A stretch of 64,000 nucleotides of DNA from contig NZ_BMNI01000003.1 in the NCBI RefSeq assembly GCF_014646375.1, forward strand, positions 193,668 through 257,667, written 5' to 3'. Position 1 is the first letter of the stretch; every line of letters starts with the position of its first letter. Below are positions 9,803-19,024 of the stretch, in pieces. This stretch comes from Nocardioides phosphati. Its GTDB lineage: Bacteria; Actinomycetota; Actinomycetes; Propionibacteriales; Nocardioidaceae. The notes below the pieces were generated by a model that was not told where the DNA came from, searched no databases, and worked only from the letters and a program-made list of their open reading frames with translations. The position numbers and the translations under genes were made by a program.

Positions 9803-9840
9803 CGAAGCCGCCGGCTCCCAGGAGGGAACCGGCGGCTTCG
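9803..9840 (-). terminator. Rho-independent-type terminator after ino1
   Basis: A perfect 12-bp stem (CGAAGCCGCCGG with its complement) around a 14-nt loop, starting 17 nt past the ino1 stop codon on the minus strand. There is no U-tract, as is usual for actinobacterial terminators. Confidence 0.75.
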
Positions 9841-9856
9841 GTGCTTCAGGGAGCGA

Positions 9857-10939
9857 TCACTCGCCCTTGATGAACTGCTCCAGCATCGCGCGGCCGAGGT
9901 CGTCGGCGATCTGCTGCGGCGGCGACTTCATCAGGTACGCCGAGGCGGCGATGACGGGGCCACCCTGGCCGCGGTCCTTGGCGATCTTCGCGGCGCGGAC
10001 GGCGTCGATGATGATGCCGGCCGAGTTGGGGGAGTCCCAGACCTCGAGCTTGTACTCGAGGTTGAGCGGGACGTCACCGAAGGCGCGACCCTCGAGGCGG
10101 ACGTAGGCCCACTTGCGGTCGTCGAGCCACGCGACGTAGTCGGACGGGCCGATGTGGACGTTCTTGCTGTCGACCAGGCCGGCCAGCGGGCCGGTGAGGT
10201 TCGACGTGACGGCCTGGGTCTTGGAGACCTTCTTCGACTCGAGGCGGTCGCGCTCGAGCATGTTCTTGAAGTCCATGTTGCCGCCGACGTTGAGCTGGTA
10301 CGTGCGGTCCAGCGTGACGCCACGGTCCTCGAAGAGCTTCGCCATCACGCGGTGCGTGATGGTGGCGCCGACCTGCGACTTGATGTCGTCGCCGACGATC
10401 GGGACGCCGGCGTCCTCGAACTTCTTGGCCCAGACCGGGTCGGAGGCGATGAAGACGGGGAGGGCGTTGACGAAGGCCACGCCGGCGTCGATCGCGCACT
10501 GGGCGTAGAACTTGTCGGCCTGCTCCGAGCCCACGGGGAGGTAGGAGACGAGGACGTCGACCTCGGCGTCCTTGAGCGCCTGGACGACGTCGACCGGCTC
10601 GGCCGCCGACTCCTCGATCGTCAGCGCGTAGTACTTGCCGATGCCGTCGAGGGTCGGACCACGCTGGACCTCGACACCCGCGAACGGGACGTCGGCGATC
10701 TTGATGGTGTTGTTCTCCGACGCGAAGATCGCCTCGGACAGGTCCTTGCCGACCTTCTTGTCGTCGACGTCGAACGCCGCCACGAACTTCACGTCGGAGA
10801 CGTGGTAGTCGCCGAACGTGACGTGCATGAGACCGGGGACGGTGCCCGCCGGGTCAGCGTCCTTGTAGTACTCGACGCCCTGGACCAGCGACGCGGCGCA
10901 GTTGCCGACGCCGACGATGCCTACACGTACGGAGCCCAT
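9857..10939 (-). CDS. ino1: Inositol-3-phosphate synthase
   Basis: 360 residues, the usual actinobacterial length. It converts glucose-6-phosphate to myo-inositol-1-phosphate with NAD, feeding phosphatidylinositol and mycothiol. NAD-binding motif [16 protein letters not shown] at the start; family blocks [22 protein letters not shown] and [11 protein letters not shown]. It lies 42 nt downstream of padR on the same strand and is probably co-transcribed with it. The orthologue Rv0046c has the same neighbour. Confidence 0.95.
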   Translation of the reverse strand: MGSVRVGIVGVGNCAASLVQGVEYYKDADPAGTVPGLMHVTFGDYHVSDVKFVAAFDVDDKKVGKDLSEAIFASENNTIKIADVPFAGVEVQRGPTLDGIGKYYALTIEESAAEPVDVVQALKDAEVDVLVSYLPVGSEQADKFYAQCAIDAGVAFVNALPVFIASDPVWAKKFEDAGVPIVGDDIKSQVGATITHRVMAKLFEDRGVTLDRTYQLNVGGNMDFKNMLERDRLESKKVSKTQAVTSNLTGPLAGLVDSKNVHIGPSDYVAWLDDRKWAYVRLEGRAFGDVPLNLEYKLEVWDSPNSAGIIIDAVRAAKIAKDRGQGGPVIAASAYLMKSPPQQIADDLGRAMLEQFIKGE

Positions 10940-10981
10940 CGTTTCCTCTTCCTGCTGGGTTACTGGTGATGTTTGTCTTCT

Positions 10982-11557
10982 TCAGGCCTGGGTGGCCGGC
11001 GGCTGGGGCGCGGGGGTGCCCGCACGCTCGGCCTGGATCAGCTCGGAGAGCCAGTGGACCTCGCGCTCCACCTGCTCGACGCCGTGGCGCTGGAGCTCCG
11101 CGGCGTAGCGGTCCATCTCCTTCTGCGTGAGCGACAGCTGCCCCTGCACGCGCTCGAGGCGCTCCTGCAGGCGCATCCGGCGCCCCTCGAGCACCCGCAG
11201 CCGGATCTCCATGTCGGTCGACGAGAAGAAGGCGAAGCGGATGTCGAAGTTGTCGTCCTCCCAGGCCGACGGCCCGGCCTCGGACATGAGCCGGATGAAC
11301 TCGGCCCTGCCGGCCTCGGTCGGCTCGTAGACGATCCGGGGGCGACGGCTCGTCGCACCCGTGGATGGAACGGTGTGCTCCTCGATCCAGCCCGCGCGCA
11401 GCATCTTCTTCAGCGCCGGGTAGAGCGAGCCGTAGGAGAGGAGACTCCGCCAGCCGAGCATCAGGTTGAGCCGCTTGCGCAGCTCGTAGCCGTGCATGGG
11501 TGACTCGTGCAGCAGTCCCAGGACTGCCAACTCGATGGTGTCTCCACGCCGTGCCAT
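10982..11557 (-). CDS. PadR-family transcriptional regulator
   Basis: 191 residues: N-terminal PadR winged helix (IELAVLGLLHESPMHGYELRKRL, then SLLSYGSLYPALKKM) and a Vir-type coiled-coil tail (LEGRRMRLQERLERVQGQL). It probably controls its own gene and ino1. The start ATG lies 7 nt after a -10 TACGAT (11565-11570) that sits inside a 25-bp near-palindrome, so autorepression is likely. The orthologue Rv0047c is in the same place. The effector is unknown. Confidence 0.9.
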   Translation of the reverse strand: MARRGDTIELAVLGLLHESPMHGYELRKRLNLMLGWRSLLSYGSLYPALKKMLRAGWIEEHTVPSTGATSRRPRIVYEPTEAGRAEFIRLMSEAGPSAWEDDNFDIRFAFFSSTDMEIRLRVLEGRRMRLQERLERVQGQLSLTQKEMDRYAAELQRHGVEQVEREVHWLSELIQAERAGTPAPQPPATQA

Positions 11558-11582
11558 GCGATCTATCGTAGCGATATATCGC
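11558..11582 (-). promoter_or_regulatory. padR promoter and autoregulatory operator
   Basis: A 25-bp near-palindrome (10 of 12 base pairs match) with core TATCG-TAG-CGATA at 11564-11576 and outer arms GCGAT/ATCGC. It covers the -10 element TACGAT and the presumed leaderless start point of padR. A bound PadR dimer would block transcription of padR-ino1. Confidence 0.7.
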
Positions 11583-11695
11583 CGTCAGGTGAATGTGACG
11601 TGAACCGTGGGCGTGTCGTTGGAGATCCCAACCACTTCGCGGGGGCCTCCCGCGGTCCCTCCGGCGGGCGTCCTGACGCCCGGCCACCCGCCGCG

Positions 11696-11701
11696 TACCC
11701 T
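11696..11701 (+). promoter_or_regulatory. Candidate promoter for the PBP-GT87 operon
   Basis: TACCCT as -10, with CTGACG (11673-11678) 17 nt upstream as -35. It would give a 5' leader of about 75 nt before the GTG at 11783. Confidence 0.4.
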
Positions 11702-11782
11702 GTCCAGCGCACACCCCCAGCAGGACCGTCCTCCCGTACGCCGCGGCGTGCGGCGGGCGGACACGGATCGTGGAGGCCGTCA

Positions 11783-14053
11783 GTGGCAGCACAGGGCAAG
11801 CGTTCGACTCAGCCAAGCGCGCGAGGAGGCAGGCTCCGCCGGCTCGTGAAGCCGCTTCTGATCCTGGGCGTCGTCGGCGCCCTGCTCGCGGTGCTGACGG
11901 TGACGGTGCTCTACAAGGCGATCGACGTGCCGAGCCCCAACGCGGCGTTCCAGACGCAGACCACCCACGTGTACTACCGCGGGGGCCACCAGGAGGTCGG
12001 CCAGTTCGCGCAGCAGAAGCGCGACAGCATCCCCTTCTCCGAGATGCCGGACCTGGTCAAGGACGCCGTCGTCGCCGCCGAGGACCGCACCTTCTGGACC
12101 AACCCGGGCATCGACCTCAAGGGCATCATCCGTGCGGCCCTCTCCAACGCCAAGGGCAACGAGACCCAGGGTGCGTCGACGATCACCCAGCAGTACGTGA
12201 AGATCCTGTACCTGACCCAGGAGCACTCCTACAAGCGCAAGATCAAGGAAGCGATCGTCGCGCGCAAGGTGGCCAAGGAGCAGTCCAAGGAGGAGGTCCT
12301 CGCCGGCTACCTCAACACCATCTACTTCGGCCGGGGTGCCTACGGCATCCAGGCGGCCGCGGCCACGTGGTTCGGCAAGGACGCCAAGGACCTCAACCTG
12401 CGTGAGTCGGTCGTGCTGGCCTCGGTGATCAACAACCCGACGCTCTACGACCCGGCCAACGGCGAGCACAACAAGCAGTCCCTGATCGACCGCACGCGCC
12501 ACGTCCTCAAGGGCATGGTCACGATGGGCAAGATCACCCCCGACGAGGCCGAGCGCGCGGGCAGGCACCTGCCGAAGTTCGCCAAGGGACGCCAGGGCTC
12601 CGTCTTCGCCGGCCAGCGCGGCCACGCGATGGCGCTGGTCAAGAACGAGCTGCTCCGGCTCGGCGTCGCCACCCAGAGCGAGATCGACGGCGGCGGCCTG
12701 AAGATCTACACGACCCTCGACAAGAAGGTCATGAAGGCCGACGAGGACGCGATCAACCAGATCCGCCCCGACGGCGTGCCGCAGCTGCACACGGCTATCG
12801 CCAACGTCGAGCCGGGCACCGGCGCCCTGCGCGGCTTCTGGGGCGGCCAGGACTACCTGAAGTCGCAGCTCAACTGGGCGCTCGCGGGCGACAAGGTCGG
12901 CTCGTCGTTCAAGCCGTTCGCGCTGGCCGCGGGCCTCGAGGCGGGCTACTCGCTCAAGGACACCTTCGACGGCAACTCGCCCTACTACTACAACGGCCAG
13001 GGCACCGGGCAGTACGTCGTCAACGAGGAAGCCGGCCATGACTGGGGCCCGGTCAACCTGATCAAGGCCACCGAGAAGTCGATCAACTCGGCCTTCGCCG
13101 ACCTGACCATGTCGATCCCCGACGGCCCGGACAAGATCCGCGAGACGGCGTACGCCATGGGCATCCCGAAGTACTCCGCGCGCGGCGGCGTCAACAACAT
13201 GTTCCAGTCGCCGGGCCTCGAGGCGAACTCCGGCATCGCGCTCGGCCAGGCGACGATCGCGCCGGTCAACATGGCCAACGCCTACGCCACCTTCGCCAAC
13301 CAGGGCGAGGCGGCGAAGCTGTACGTGATCGACAAGGTCGTCGACCGCGACGGCAACGTGCTCTACAAGCACCGCACGAAGACGCACCGGGCGATCGACG
13401 CAGACGTCTCCGCCGACGCGACGTACGCGATGCAGCAGGTGATCAAGTCCGGCACCGCCACGGCGGCCGCCGCGATCGGCCGCCCGGCCGCTGGCAAGAC
13501 CGGCACCGCAACGTCGGAGGACCCCAACGGCGGTCACGACTTCACCTCGTCGGCCTGGTTCGTCGGCTTCACCCCGCAGCTCTCGACCGCGGTGATGTAC
13601 AACCGCACCGGCGACCGCGGCCAGCCGCTGCCGCTGGCCGGCTACATCTCCAACGAGTTCGGTGGCCACTACCCGGCGATGACCTGGGCCGTCGCGATGC
13701 GCGAGGCGCTCGAGGGCGAGCCGGTGGAGAGCCTCCCGCCGCCGGCCTGGGTCGACGGCAAGGCGCCGGAGTCCGGCCACGCAGCGAAGCCGACGAAGAC
13801 GCCGAAGCCGTCCTGCAAGGAGGACCCGAAGCAGAAGCGGTGCAAGACCGCCGCGCCCACCCCGACCGTGTCGGCCACGCCGAGCCCGACGCCTACGCCG
13901 AGCCCGTCGCAGCCCGGCAACAAGCCAACGAAGACGCTCACGCTCTTCCCGACGGCGTCATCGAGCCCCACAGTCGACTGCACAGCCACCCCCAATGACC
14001 CCGCTTGCACCCAAAATCCAAATGACGGCACCGCAGGCGGCACAACGCAGTGA
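11783..14053 (+). CDS. Class A penicillin-binding protein (transglycosylase/transpeptidase)
   Basis: 756 residues, PonA1-like. It polymerises and crosslinks peptidoglycan. A membrane span lies at about residues 20-45 (LLILGVVGALLAVLTVTVLY). The GT51 domain has catalytic Glu100 (AAEDRTFW) and QGASTITQQ. The transpeptidase has S374-x-x-K (GSSFKPF), S433-I-N, and K572-T-G (AGKTGTATSED). A Thr/Pro tail of about 120 residues follows, with four cysteines and a lower-GC, A-rich end. GTG chosen for GGAGG 6 nt upstream. It overlaps the next gene by 4 bp. Synteny with Rv0050 (ponA1). Confidence 0.93.
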   Translation: MAAQGKRSTQPSARGGRLRRLVKPLLILGVVGALLAVLTVTVLYKAIDVPSPNAAFQTQTTHVYYRGGHQEVGQFAQQKRDSIPFSEMPDLVKDAVVAAEDRTFWTNPGIDLKGIIRAALSNAKGNETQGASTITQQYVKILYLTQEHSYKRKIKEAIVARKVAKEQSKEEVLAGYLNTIYFGRGAYGIQAAAATWFGKDAKDLNLRESVVLASVINNPTLYDPANGEHNKQSLIDRTRHVLKGMVTMGKITPDEAERAGRHLPKFAKGRQGSVFAGQRGHAMALVKNELLRLGVATQSEIDGGGLKIYTTLDKKVMKADEDAINQIRPDGVPQLHTAIANVEPGTGALRGFWGGQDYLKSQLNWALAGDKVGSSFKPFALAAGLEAGYSLKDTFDGNSPYYYNGQGTGQYVVNEEAGHDWGPVNLIKATEKSINSAFADLTMSIPDGPDKIRETAYAMGIPKYSARGGVNNMFQSPGLEANSGIALGQATIAPVNMANAYATFANQGEAAKLYVIDKVVDRDGNVLYKHRTKTHRAIDADVSADATYAMQQVIKSGTATAAAAIGRPAAGKTGTATSEDPNGGHDFTSSAWFVGFTPQLSTAVMYNRTGDRGQPLPLAGYISNEFGGHYPAMTWAVAMREALEGEPVESLPPPAWVDGKAPESGHAAKPTKTPKPSCKEDPKQKRCKTAAPTPTVSATPSPTPTPSPSQPGNKPTKTLTLFPTASSSPTVDCTATPNDPACTQNPNDGTAGGTTQ

Positions 14054-15459
14054 CCGAGCGCGTGGCGCCCTCGCTCGACGACCCGGTCATGACCGCGTTG
14101 AGCGAGGGCATCGGCGGCCCGGTCGGCCGCCACGCACGGCCGGCACGCTGGTGGACGCCGGTCCGGGTCGTGCTCGCCCTGACGGCGCTCGCCTTCGCGC
14201 TGGGCATGCTGCAGAAGCAGCCGTGCTGGTCGGAGGACTGGGCTGACGGCCACGACCGCTACGTCAAGATGTGCTACTCCGACGTGCCCTACCTCTACAC
14301 CGGGCGCGGCTTCGCCGAGCTGCTCTGGCCGTACGACGACGACACCGAGGTGCGCGCCAAGTACGAGGTGATGGAGTACCCCGTCGGCATCGCGTACGCC
14401 GCGTGGGCGGCCGCCCACGTCTCCCACTGGCTGGTCGGGAGCGGGTCGGTCGAGGCTCGTGCCGACGTCGGTACGGGCGCATTGCTGCAACAGCCGGGCG
14501 TGCTCGAGGAGCAGCGCGGCTTCATCGTGGCGACGACGATGGGCCTCGCCCTCGCGACGCTCGCCGCGGGCTGGGCGCTCGCACGCGTCCATCGACGACG
14601 GCCCTACGACGCCGCGCTCTTCGCCGCCTCACCCGTGCTCGTGGTCAACGCCCTGGTCAACTGGGACCTCCTCGCGGTCGCCCTCGTGGCCGGGGCGCTG
14701 CTCGCCTGGGCCCGGCAGCGGCCGGTGCTGACCGGCGTACTGATCGGGCTGGGGGTGGCGACCAAGCTCTACCCGCTCTTCCTGCTCGGTGGCATCGCGG
14801 TGATCTGCCTGCGCACGCGCGCGTGGCGCACGTTCGCGACCGTCGTCCTGGCTGCCGCGCTCGCCTGGCTCGTGGCCGACCTGCCGGCGATGCTGACCGG
14901 CTGGGACGAGTGGATGCACTTTTGGTCGTTCAACAACGAGCGCGGCCCCGACCTCGGCAGCCTGTGGCTGGTCCTCTCGCAGGCCGGGGTGCCGGTCTCC
15001 ACCGACCTGGTCAACCGGGTGTCGTTGCTGGGCCTCGCGGCCTGGTGCCTGGTGGTGCTGGCGGTCGGCCTGCGTGCGCCGCGGACGCCGCGGCTGGCGC
15101 AGCTCGGGTTCCTGATCGTGGCCGGCTTCCTCGTCCTCAACAAGGTCTACTCGCCGCAGTACGCGCTCTGGCTGCTCCCGCTCGCCGTCATGGCCCGCCC
15201 GCGCTGGCGCGACCAGCTCGTGTGGCAGGCGGGAGAGCTCCTCTACTTCGCCAGCGTGTGGTGGTACCTCGACGGCCAGCTCGACTCCGGCGGCGGCACC
15301 CAGCCGGTCTTCTACTGGCTGGCGATCATCGTCCGCGTCGCGTGCGAGCTGTGGCTGGTCGGCGTCGTGGTGCGCGACATCCGCCACCCGGCGTACGACG
15401 TGGTGGGGTCAGCTGACGACGGTGCGGTCGAAGGACGTCGTCTCGAGGCGCACGCGTAG
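14050..15459 (+). CDS. GT87/DUF2029 membrane glycosyltransferase
   Basis: 469 residues with about 10 hydrophobic spans; a GT-C fold polyprenyl-phosphate-sugar transferase of the DUF2029 family (DVPYLYTGRGFAELLWPYDDD near the start, then VINxLVNWDLLAVALVAGALL-type blocks; LNKVYSPQYALWLLPLAV). The substrate is probably an envelope glycan but is not readable from sequence. GTG start overlaps the PBP stop (GTGA), so the two are coupled as in Rv0050-Rv0051. Its 3' end overlaps the convergent downstream gene by 51 bp. Confidence 0.82.
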   Translation: MTERVAPSLDDPVMTALSEGIGGPVGRHARPARWWTPVRVVLALTALAFALGMLQKQPCWSEDWADGHDRYVKMCYSDVPYLYTGRGFAELLWPYDDDTEVRAKYEVMEYPVGIAYAAWAAAHVSHWLVGSGSVEARADVGTGALLQQPGVLEEQRGFIVATTMGLALATLAAGWALARVHRRRPYDAALFAASPVLVVNALVNWDLLAVALVAGALLAWARQRPVLTGVLIGLGVATKLYPLFLLGGIAVICLRTRAWRTFATVVLAAALAWLVADLPAMLTGWDEWMHFWSFNNERGPDLGSLWLVLSQAGVPVSTDLVNRVSLLGLAAWCLVVLAVGLRAPRTPRLAQLGFLIVAGFLVLNKVYSPQYALWLLPLAVMARPRWRDQLVWQAGELLYFASVWWYLDGQLDSGGGTQPVFYWLAIIVRVACELWLVGVVVRDIRHPAYDVVGSADDGAVEGRRLEAHA

Positions 15460-16470
15460 CTCGACCTCGTCGCCGATCGCCGGCACGTGGGTCTCCTCGG
15501 GGAGGAAGACCACCGAGCTCTGGCTGTGCGGCGGCTCGGCGAAGTAGCGCTGCTTGCCGTCGACGACGTACGGCGAGCGGACCAGGCCCGCGGCGTCGAG
15601 GCTGCCGCGGGCGAGCGACGTCGCGCGTGCCTTGAGGCTGAGGTCGGAGGTCGGCGGCTCGAGGCCGATGCCGTGGGCGAGCCCGCCCGAGACGACGAGC
15701 AGGTGGCCGCGGCGGGGGAGGGTCCGGCCCTGCTCGCCGAAGGTGGAGCCGCGCTCGAGCCGGTGCGCGTCGAGCACGTGCGCGCGGACCGTGATCGCGT
15801 CGGTGTCGCCGAGCCAGAGCTCGTCGCCGAGCAGGGGGCGCACGTGCAGCTCGGGCCAGGCGCCGTGGGCGGCGAGCACCTCGGCCTCGGCCAGGCTGGC
15901 GACCCAGAAGGTGCGCGTGGGGAGCCCGCTCACGAGGACGTCCTGGGCCAGGCGGTGCAGCTCCGTGAGCCGTCCGCCGCCGCTGAGCGGGAAGGAGAGG
16001 AGCACGCCCTCGAGCGTCGGTCCGTCGGGCGTGCCGACGCCGCGCCGCTCGAGCTCGTGCGCTGCCGCGCGGAGGTCGCGGCCGGAGAGGCCGTGGAGGC
16101 GGGTGGAGGTCATCCGCGCGAGCAGCAGGCGTGCGCGCGGCTCGGCGTCGAGGAGCGCATGGAGGTCGTCGAGCCTGCTGACGGTGTGGATGACGCGCTC
16201 GGGTGCAGCCGCGGCGACGGGGGCGAAGGGGCGCCACGGCTCCAGCACCAGCAGGTCGCCGTCGTAGAGACCGGCCACCTGGCTGCACTCGTCGGCCGTG
16301 CCGACCGCCAGGACGTCGACGCCCAGCCGCTGCGCCTCGAGCGCGAGCCGGCTGTTGCCGAGGCCCGACCCGTTGCCGCGCGCCACGGGCACCAGGTCGT
16401 GGACGCGCTCCGCGACCGCGGTGAGGTGGTCGCGGAGCCGCGCGCCGTCGACGTACAGGGTGAGGCTCAC
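15409..16470 (-). CDS. Alanine-racemase-fold protein without the usual PLP lysine
   Basis: 353 residues. An alanine-racemase N-terminal (TIM barrel) region followed by a beta domain. At the place of the PLP-binding Lys (VKANAYGHG in racemases) it has VARGNGSGLG, so the Lys is Arg and the enzyme may be inactive or bind another ligand. Later blocks include DVLAVGTADE, TRTFWVASLAEAEVLAAHG and HLLVVSGGLAHGIGLEP. GTG start 7 nt after TAGCCT (16478-16483), so leaderless. Its last 51 bp overlap the GT87 gene tail to tail. The reaction is unknown. Confidence 0.65.
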   Translation of the reverse strand: MSLTLYVDGARLRDHLTAVAERVHDLVPVARGNGSGLGNSRLALEAQRLGVDVLAVGTADECSQVAGLYDGDLLVLEPWRPFAPVAAAAPERVIHTVSRLDDLHALLDAEPRARLLLARMTSTRLHGLSGRDLRAAAHELERRGVGTPDGPTLEGVLLSFPLSGGGRLTELHRLAQDVLVSGLPTRTFWVASLAEAEVLAAHGAWPELHVRPLLGDELWLGDTDAITVRAHVLDAHRLERGSTFGEQGRTLPRRGHLLVVSGGLAHGIGLEPPTSDLSLKARATSLARGSLDAAGLVRSPYVVDGKQRYFAEPPHSQSSVVFLPEETHVPAIGDEVELRVRLETTSFDRTVVS

Positions 16471-16550
16471 GCAACGGAGGCTATCCGCCCGCAGTGACCG
16501 GGCAGCGGCGTGCGGGTGGCGTGGGCGTGACGGGCCGGAGTGGCGTGTGG

Positions 16551-17351
16551 TCAGAGGCGCTCGCGGAGCCAGCCCATGTCGGCGGTGTGCTCGGAGGCTC
16601 CGCCCGGCGTCTCGAGCACGACGGGGGCGCCCGCGTCGCGGATGACCGCGGCGAGCAGGTCGGGGTCGATGTGGCCGGCGCCGAGGTTGGCGTGGCGGTC
16701 GGCGCCGGAGTCGAACGCGTCGCGGCTGTCGTTGCAGTGCACGAGGTCGATGCGGCCCGTGATTCTCGTGATGTCCTCGACGATCGTCTCGAGCGGGTTG
16801 CCGCCGGCGTGGGCGTGGCAGGTGTCGAGGCAGAAGCCGACCATGTCGGCCTGCGCCGTGCCCTCGATGGCGTGCCAGACGCCCTTGATCGCCTCGAGCC
16901 GGCGGGTCATCGCGTTGTCGCCGCCGGCGGTGTTCTCGATGAGCAGCGGGACCTTGATGTCGGTCGCCTCGACCGCCTTGCGCCAGTTGGTGAAGCCGAT
17001 CTCGGGGTCCTCGTCGTCCTTGAGGTGGCCGCCGTGGACGATCAGGCCCTTCGCGCCGATCTCGGCCGCGGCGTCCATGTGCGACTGGACCAGCTTGCGG
17101 CTGGGGATCCGGAGCCGGTTGTTCGTCGTGGCGACGTTGATCAGGTACGGCGCGTGGACGTAGAGGTCGACGCCCGCCGCCTCCGCGTCGGCCTTCAGCG
17201 CGGCCGCGCCGCCGGCGTACCTGATGACGGGGCCCTTGTAGCTCTGCGGGTCGCCGAGGAAGAACTGCACGACGTCCGTGCCGCGCGCCTTCGCCTCCGC
17301 GATCGGGTCGGTCTGGTCGACGTGGGCTCCGAGGCGGGCAGTGGTGCTCAT
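16551..17351 (-). CDS. nfo: Deoxyribonuclease IV (AP endonuclease)
   Basis: 266 residues, TIM-barrel endonuclease IV that cuts DNA at abasic sites. Metal-binding blocks are in order: VHAPYLINVA, IVHGGH, LLIENTAGG, CLDTCHAHAGG, VHCNDSRDAFDSGADRHANLGAGHID, and LETPGG. ATG start 6 nt after TAGACT (17358-17363 read on the minus strand), suggesting a leaderless transcript. Confidence 0.9.
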   Translation of the reverse strand: MSTTARLGAHVDQTDPIAEAKARGTDVVQFFLGDPQSYKGPVIRYAGGAAALKADAEAAGVDLYVHAPYLINVATTNNRLRIPSRKLVQSHMDAAAEIGAKGLIVHGGHLKDDEDPEIGFTNWRKAVEATDIKVPLLIENTAGGDNAMTRRLEAIKGVWHAIEGTAQADMVGFCLDTCHAHAGGNPLETIVEDITRITGRIDLVHCNDSRDAFDSGADRHANLGAGHIDPDLLAAVIRDAGAPVVLETPGGASEHTADMGWLRERL

Positions 17352-17408
17352 GGAGGCAGTCTAGGAATCGGAGCACAGAGGTCGCGACCAGATGGTTGAC
17401 TGCCGCAC

Positions 17409-17867
17409 ATGACCGCGACCCGCGAGCACGACGGAGAGATCGAGTTCGCGACCCCCGGGGTGCCCGGCTACGTCGTGATGTTCCTGGTCGCGTCCGTCGT
17501 GGCGCCGGTGCTCCTCCTCGTGGCGACGGCCGTGGGTGACGGCTTCTCCCTGGATCTCCTCGTGTACTTCGTGCCCGGCGTCTTCTTCGCGGCCCTGTAC
17601 GGCGCTCCCGTGGCGCTCGTGACGACCGTCGTCGGCCACCTCGCGCTCCGCGGTGTGTGGCAGCAGGCGGTGCACGTCCTGGTGTTCGGCGTGGTCGCGG
17701 GCCTGCTGGGGATCGTCCTGTTCGGGGTGCTGGGCGATGGCTGGGAGGCGGCCGCCGTCTACTTCGGCCTGGCCGCAGGCGTCTCCGCTGCCGCAGGGCG
17801 TCTCGCGGTGTCGGGACGGCGCTGGCGCACGCGCCTGCTGGATTCGGCCGTGCCCTCGCTGCGCTGA
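17409..17867 (+). CDS. Small integral membrane protein, unknown
   Basis: 152 residues with about four hydrophobic spans ([79 protein letters not shown]). A basic C-terminal tail ([10 protein letters not shown]) probably faces the cytoplasm. No family recognised. It ends 104 nt before rpsF, so the ribosomal promoter sits in or just after its 3' end. Confidence 0.6.
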   Translation: MTATREHDGEIEFATPGVPGYVVMFLVASVVAPVLLLVATAVGDGFSLDLLVYFVPGVFFAALYGAPVALVTTVVGHLALRGVWQQAVHVLVFGVVAGLLGIVLFGVLGDGWEAAAVYFGLAAGVSAAAGRLAVSGRRWRTRLLDSAVPSLR

Positions 17868-17971
17868 TAACCTGCCCTGTCCCTTGTCGGCATATCCGGC
17901 GGGGGACATCGCTTAGCCCTCCTGCCACGGAAATACCGTGGCCGCCGAGTCCAGAGGAGGTGGAGACAGCT
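17868..17971 (+). promoter_or_regulatory. rpsF operon leader with hairpin
   Basis: A -10-like TAACCT at 17868-17873 would give a leader of about 90 nt. The leader holds a perfect hairpin CCACGG-AAATA-CCGTGG (17925-17941) and a strong ribosome site AGAGGAGGTGGAG (17953-17965). S6-S18 complexes repress their own mRNA in some bacteria; whether this hairpin plays that part is inference. Confidence 0.4.
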
Positions 17972-18259
17972 ATGCGTGCATACGAGGTCATGGTCATTCT
18001 CGACCCGAGCCTTGACGAGCGGACCATTGAGCCGTCCCTCGACAAGTACCTGAACGTCATCCGCAACGACGGTGGCACCGTCGACGCCGTGGACGTCTGG
18101 GGTCGTCGCCGTCTGGCGTACGAGATCAAGAAGAACGAGGAAGGCATCTACGCCGTCCTCCAGCTGAACGCCGAGCCGGCGACCGTCAAGGAGTTCGAGC
18201 GTCAGCTCGGCCTGAACGAGTCGATCCTCCGGACCAAGGTCCTCCGCGCCGACGCCTGA
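17972..18259 (+). CDS. rpsF: 30S ribosomal protein S6
   Basis: 95 residues, full length, [16 protein letters not shown] start and [10 protein letters not shown] core. It pairs with S18 on the 30S platform. It ends in [10 protein letters not shown] and has no Glu-Glu tail, the acceptor that E. coli RimK extends with glutamate. First gene of rpsF-ssb-rpsR-rplI. Confidence 0.97.
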   Translation: MRAYEVMVILDPSLDERTIEPSLDKYLNVIRNDGGTVDAVDVWGRRRLAYEIKKNEEGIYAVLQLNAEPATVKEFERQLGLNESILRTKVLRADA

Positions 18260-18283
18260 TCTTGTCGGTCGCTATCGATTTTG

Positions 18284-18296
18284 TCGGTGGTGACCA
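18284..18296. repeat. Short palindrome between rpsF and ssb
   Basis: GGTGGT-G-ACCACC, a 13-bp perfect palindrome in the 85-nt gap. Possibly an mRNA stem or processing site; no function can be assigned. Confidence 0.35.
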
Positions 18297-18344
18297 CCAA
18301 GATGGCCCGACACGGACATCCACGAATCAGAAAAGGGACCTGAC

Positions 18345-18929
18345 ATGGCAGGCGAGACCGTCATCACGGTAGTTGGCAACCTGGTCGACGACCCGGAGCT
18401 CCGCTTCACGCCCTCGGGCGCTGCAGTGGCGAACTTCCGGATCGCGTCGACCCCGCGCACCTTCGACCGCCAGAGCAACGAGTGGAAGGACGGCGACGCG
18501 CTGTTCCTCTCCTGCTCGGTCTGGCGCCAGGCCGCGGAGAACGTCGCCGAGTCCCTGCAGCGCGGCATGCGTGTCGTCGTGCAGGGCCGCCTGAAGTCGC
18601 GGACCTACGAGGACCGCGAGGGTCAGAAGCGGACCGTCTTCGAGATCGAGGTCGAAGAGGTCGGTCCGTCCCTGAAGTACGCAACCGCCAAGGTCTCCCG
18701 CGCCACCCGTCAGGGCGGCGGCGGTGGTGGCTTCGGCGGCGGCGCTCCGCAGGGTGGTCCTGCTGGTGGCGGCGCTCCGGCCGACGACCCGTGGGCGACG
18801 CCCGCGGCGCCGGCCCAGGGCGGCGGCATGCAGTCCGGTGGCGGTTGGGGTGCTCCGGCAGCCCCCGCCCCGCAGCAGAACGACCCGTGGGGTGCGCCCG
18901 GCGTCGGTGGCGACGAGCCGCCGTTCTGA
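18345..18929 (+). CDS. ssb: Single-stranded DNA-binding protein
   Basis: 194 residues: OB-fold N-terminal 115 residues ([36 protein letters not shown]), a Gly/Pro/Gln-rich linker, and the acidic tip DEPPF that binds partner proteins. Essential in replication and repair. Third-party placement between rpsF and rpsR is the standard actinobacterial order. Confidence 0.97.
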   Translation: MAGETVITVVGNLVDDPELRFTPSGAAVANFRIASTPRTFDRQSNEWKDGDALFLSCSVWRQAAENVAESLQRGMRVVVQGRLKSRTYEDREGQKRTVFEIEVEEVGPSLKYATAKVSRATRQGGGGGGFGGGAPQGGPAGGGAPADDPWATPAAPAQGGGMQSGGGWGAPAAPAPQQNDPWGAPGVGGDEPPF

Positions 18930-19024
18930 TTCCCCCGGCTGCTCCCCTCATCTACGGGGCGCAGTCGTCGAAAAATCTCTCACCATTCCGGCGTGAGCCG
19001 GGCTTCTAGAAGGGAAGCACCACA

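Noticed and set aside
13930..14045. Lower-GC, A-rich end of the class A PBP gene as a sign of recombination or a frameshift
   Set aside because: The frame stays open with a Thr/Pro/Ser/Cys tail usual for PBP C-termini and ends in a 4-bp overlap with the next gene, so it is the normal variable tail.
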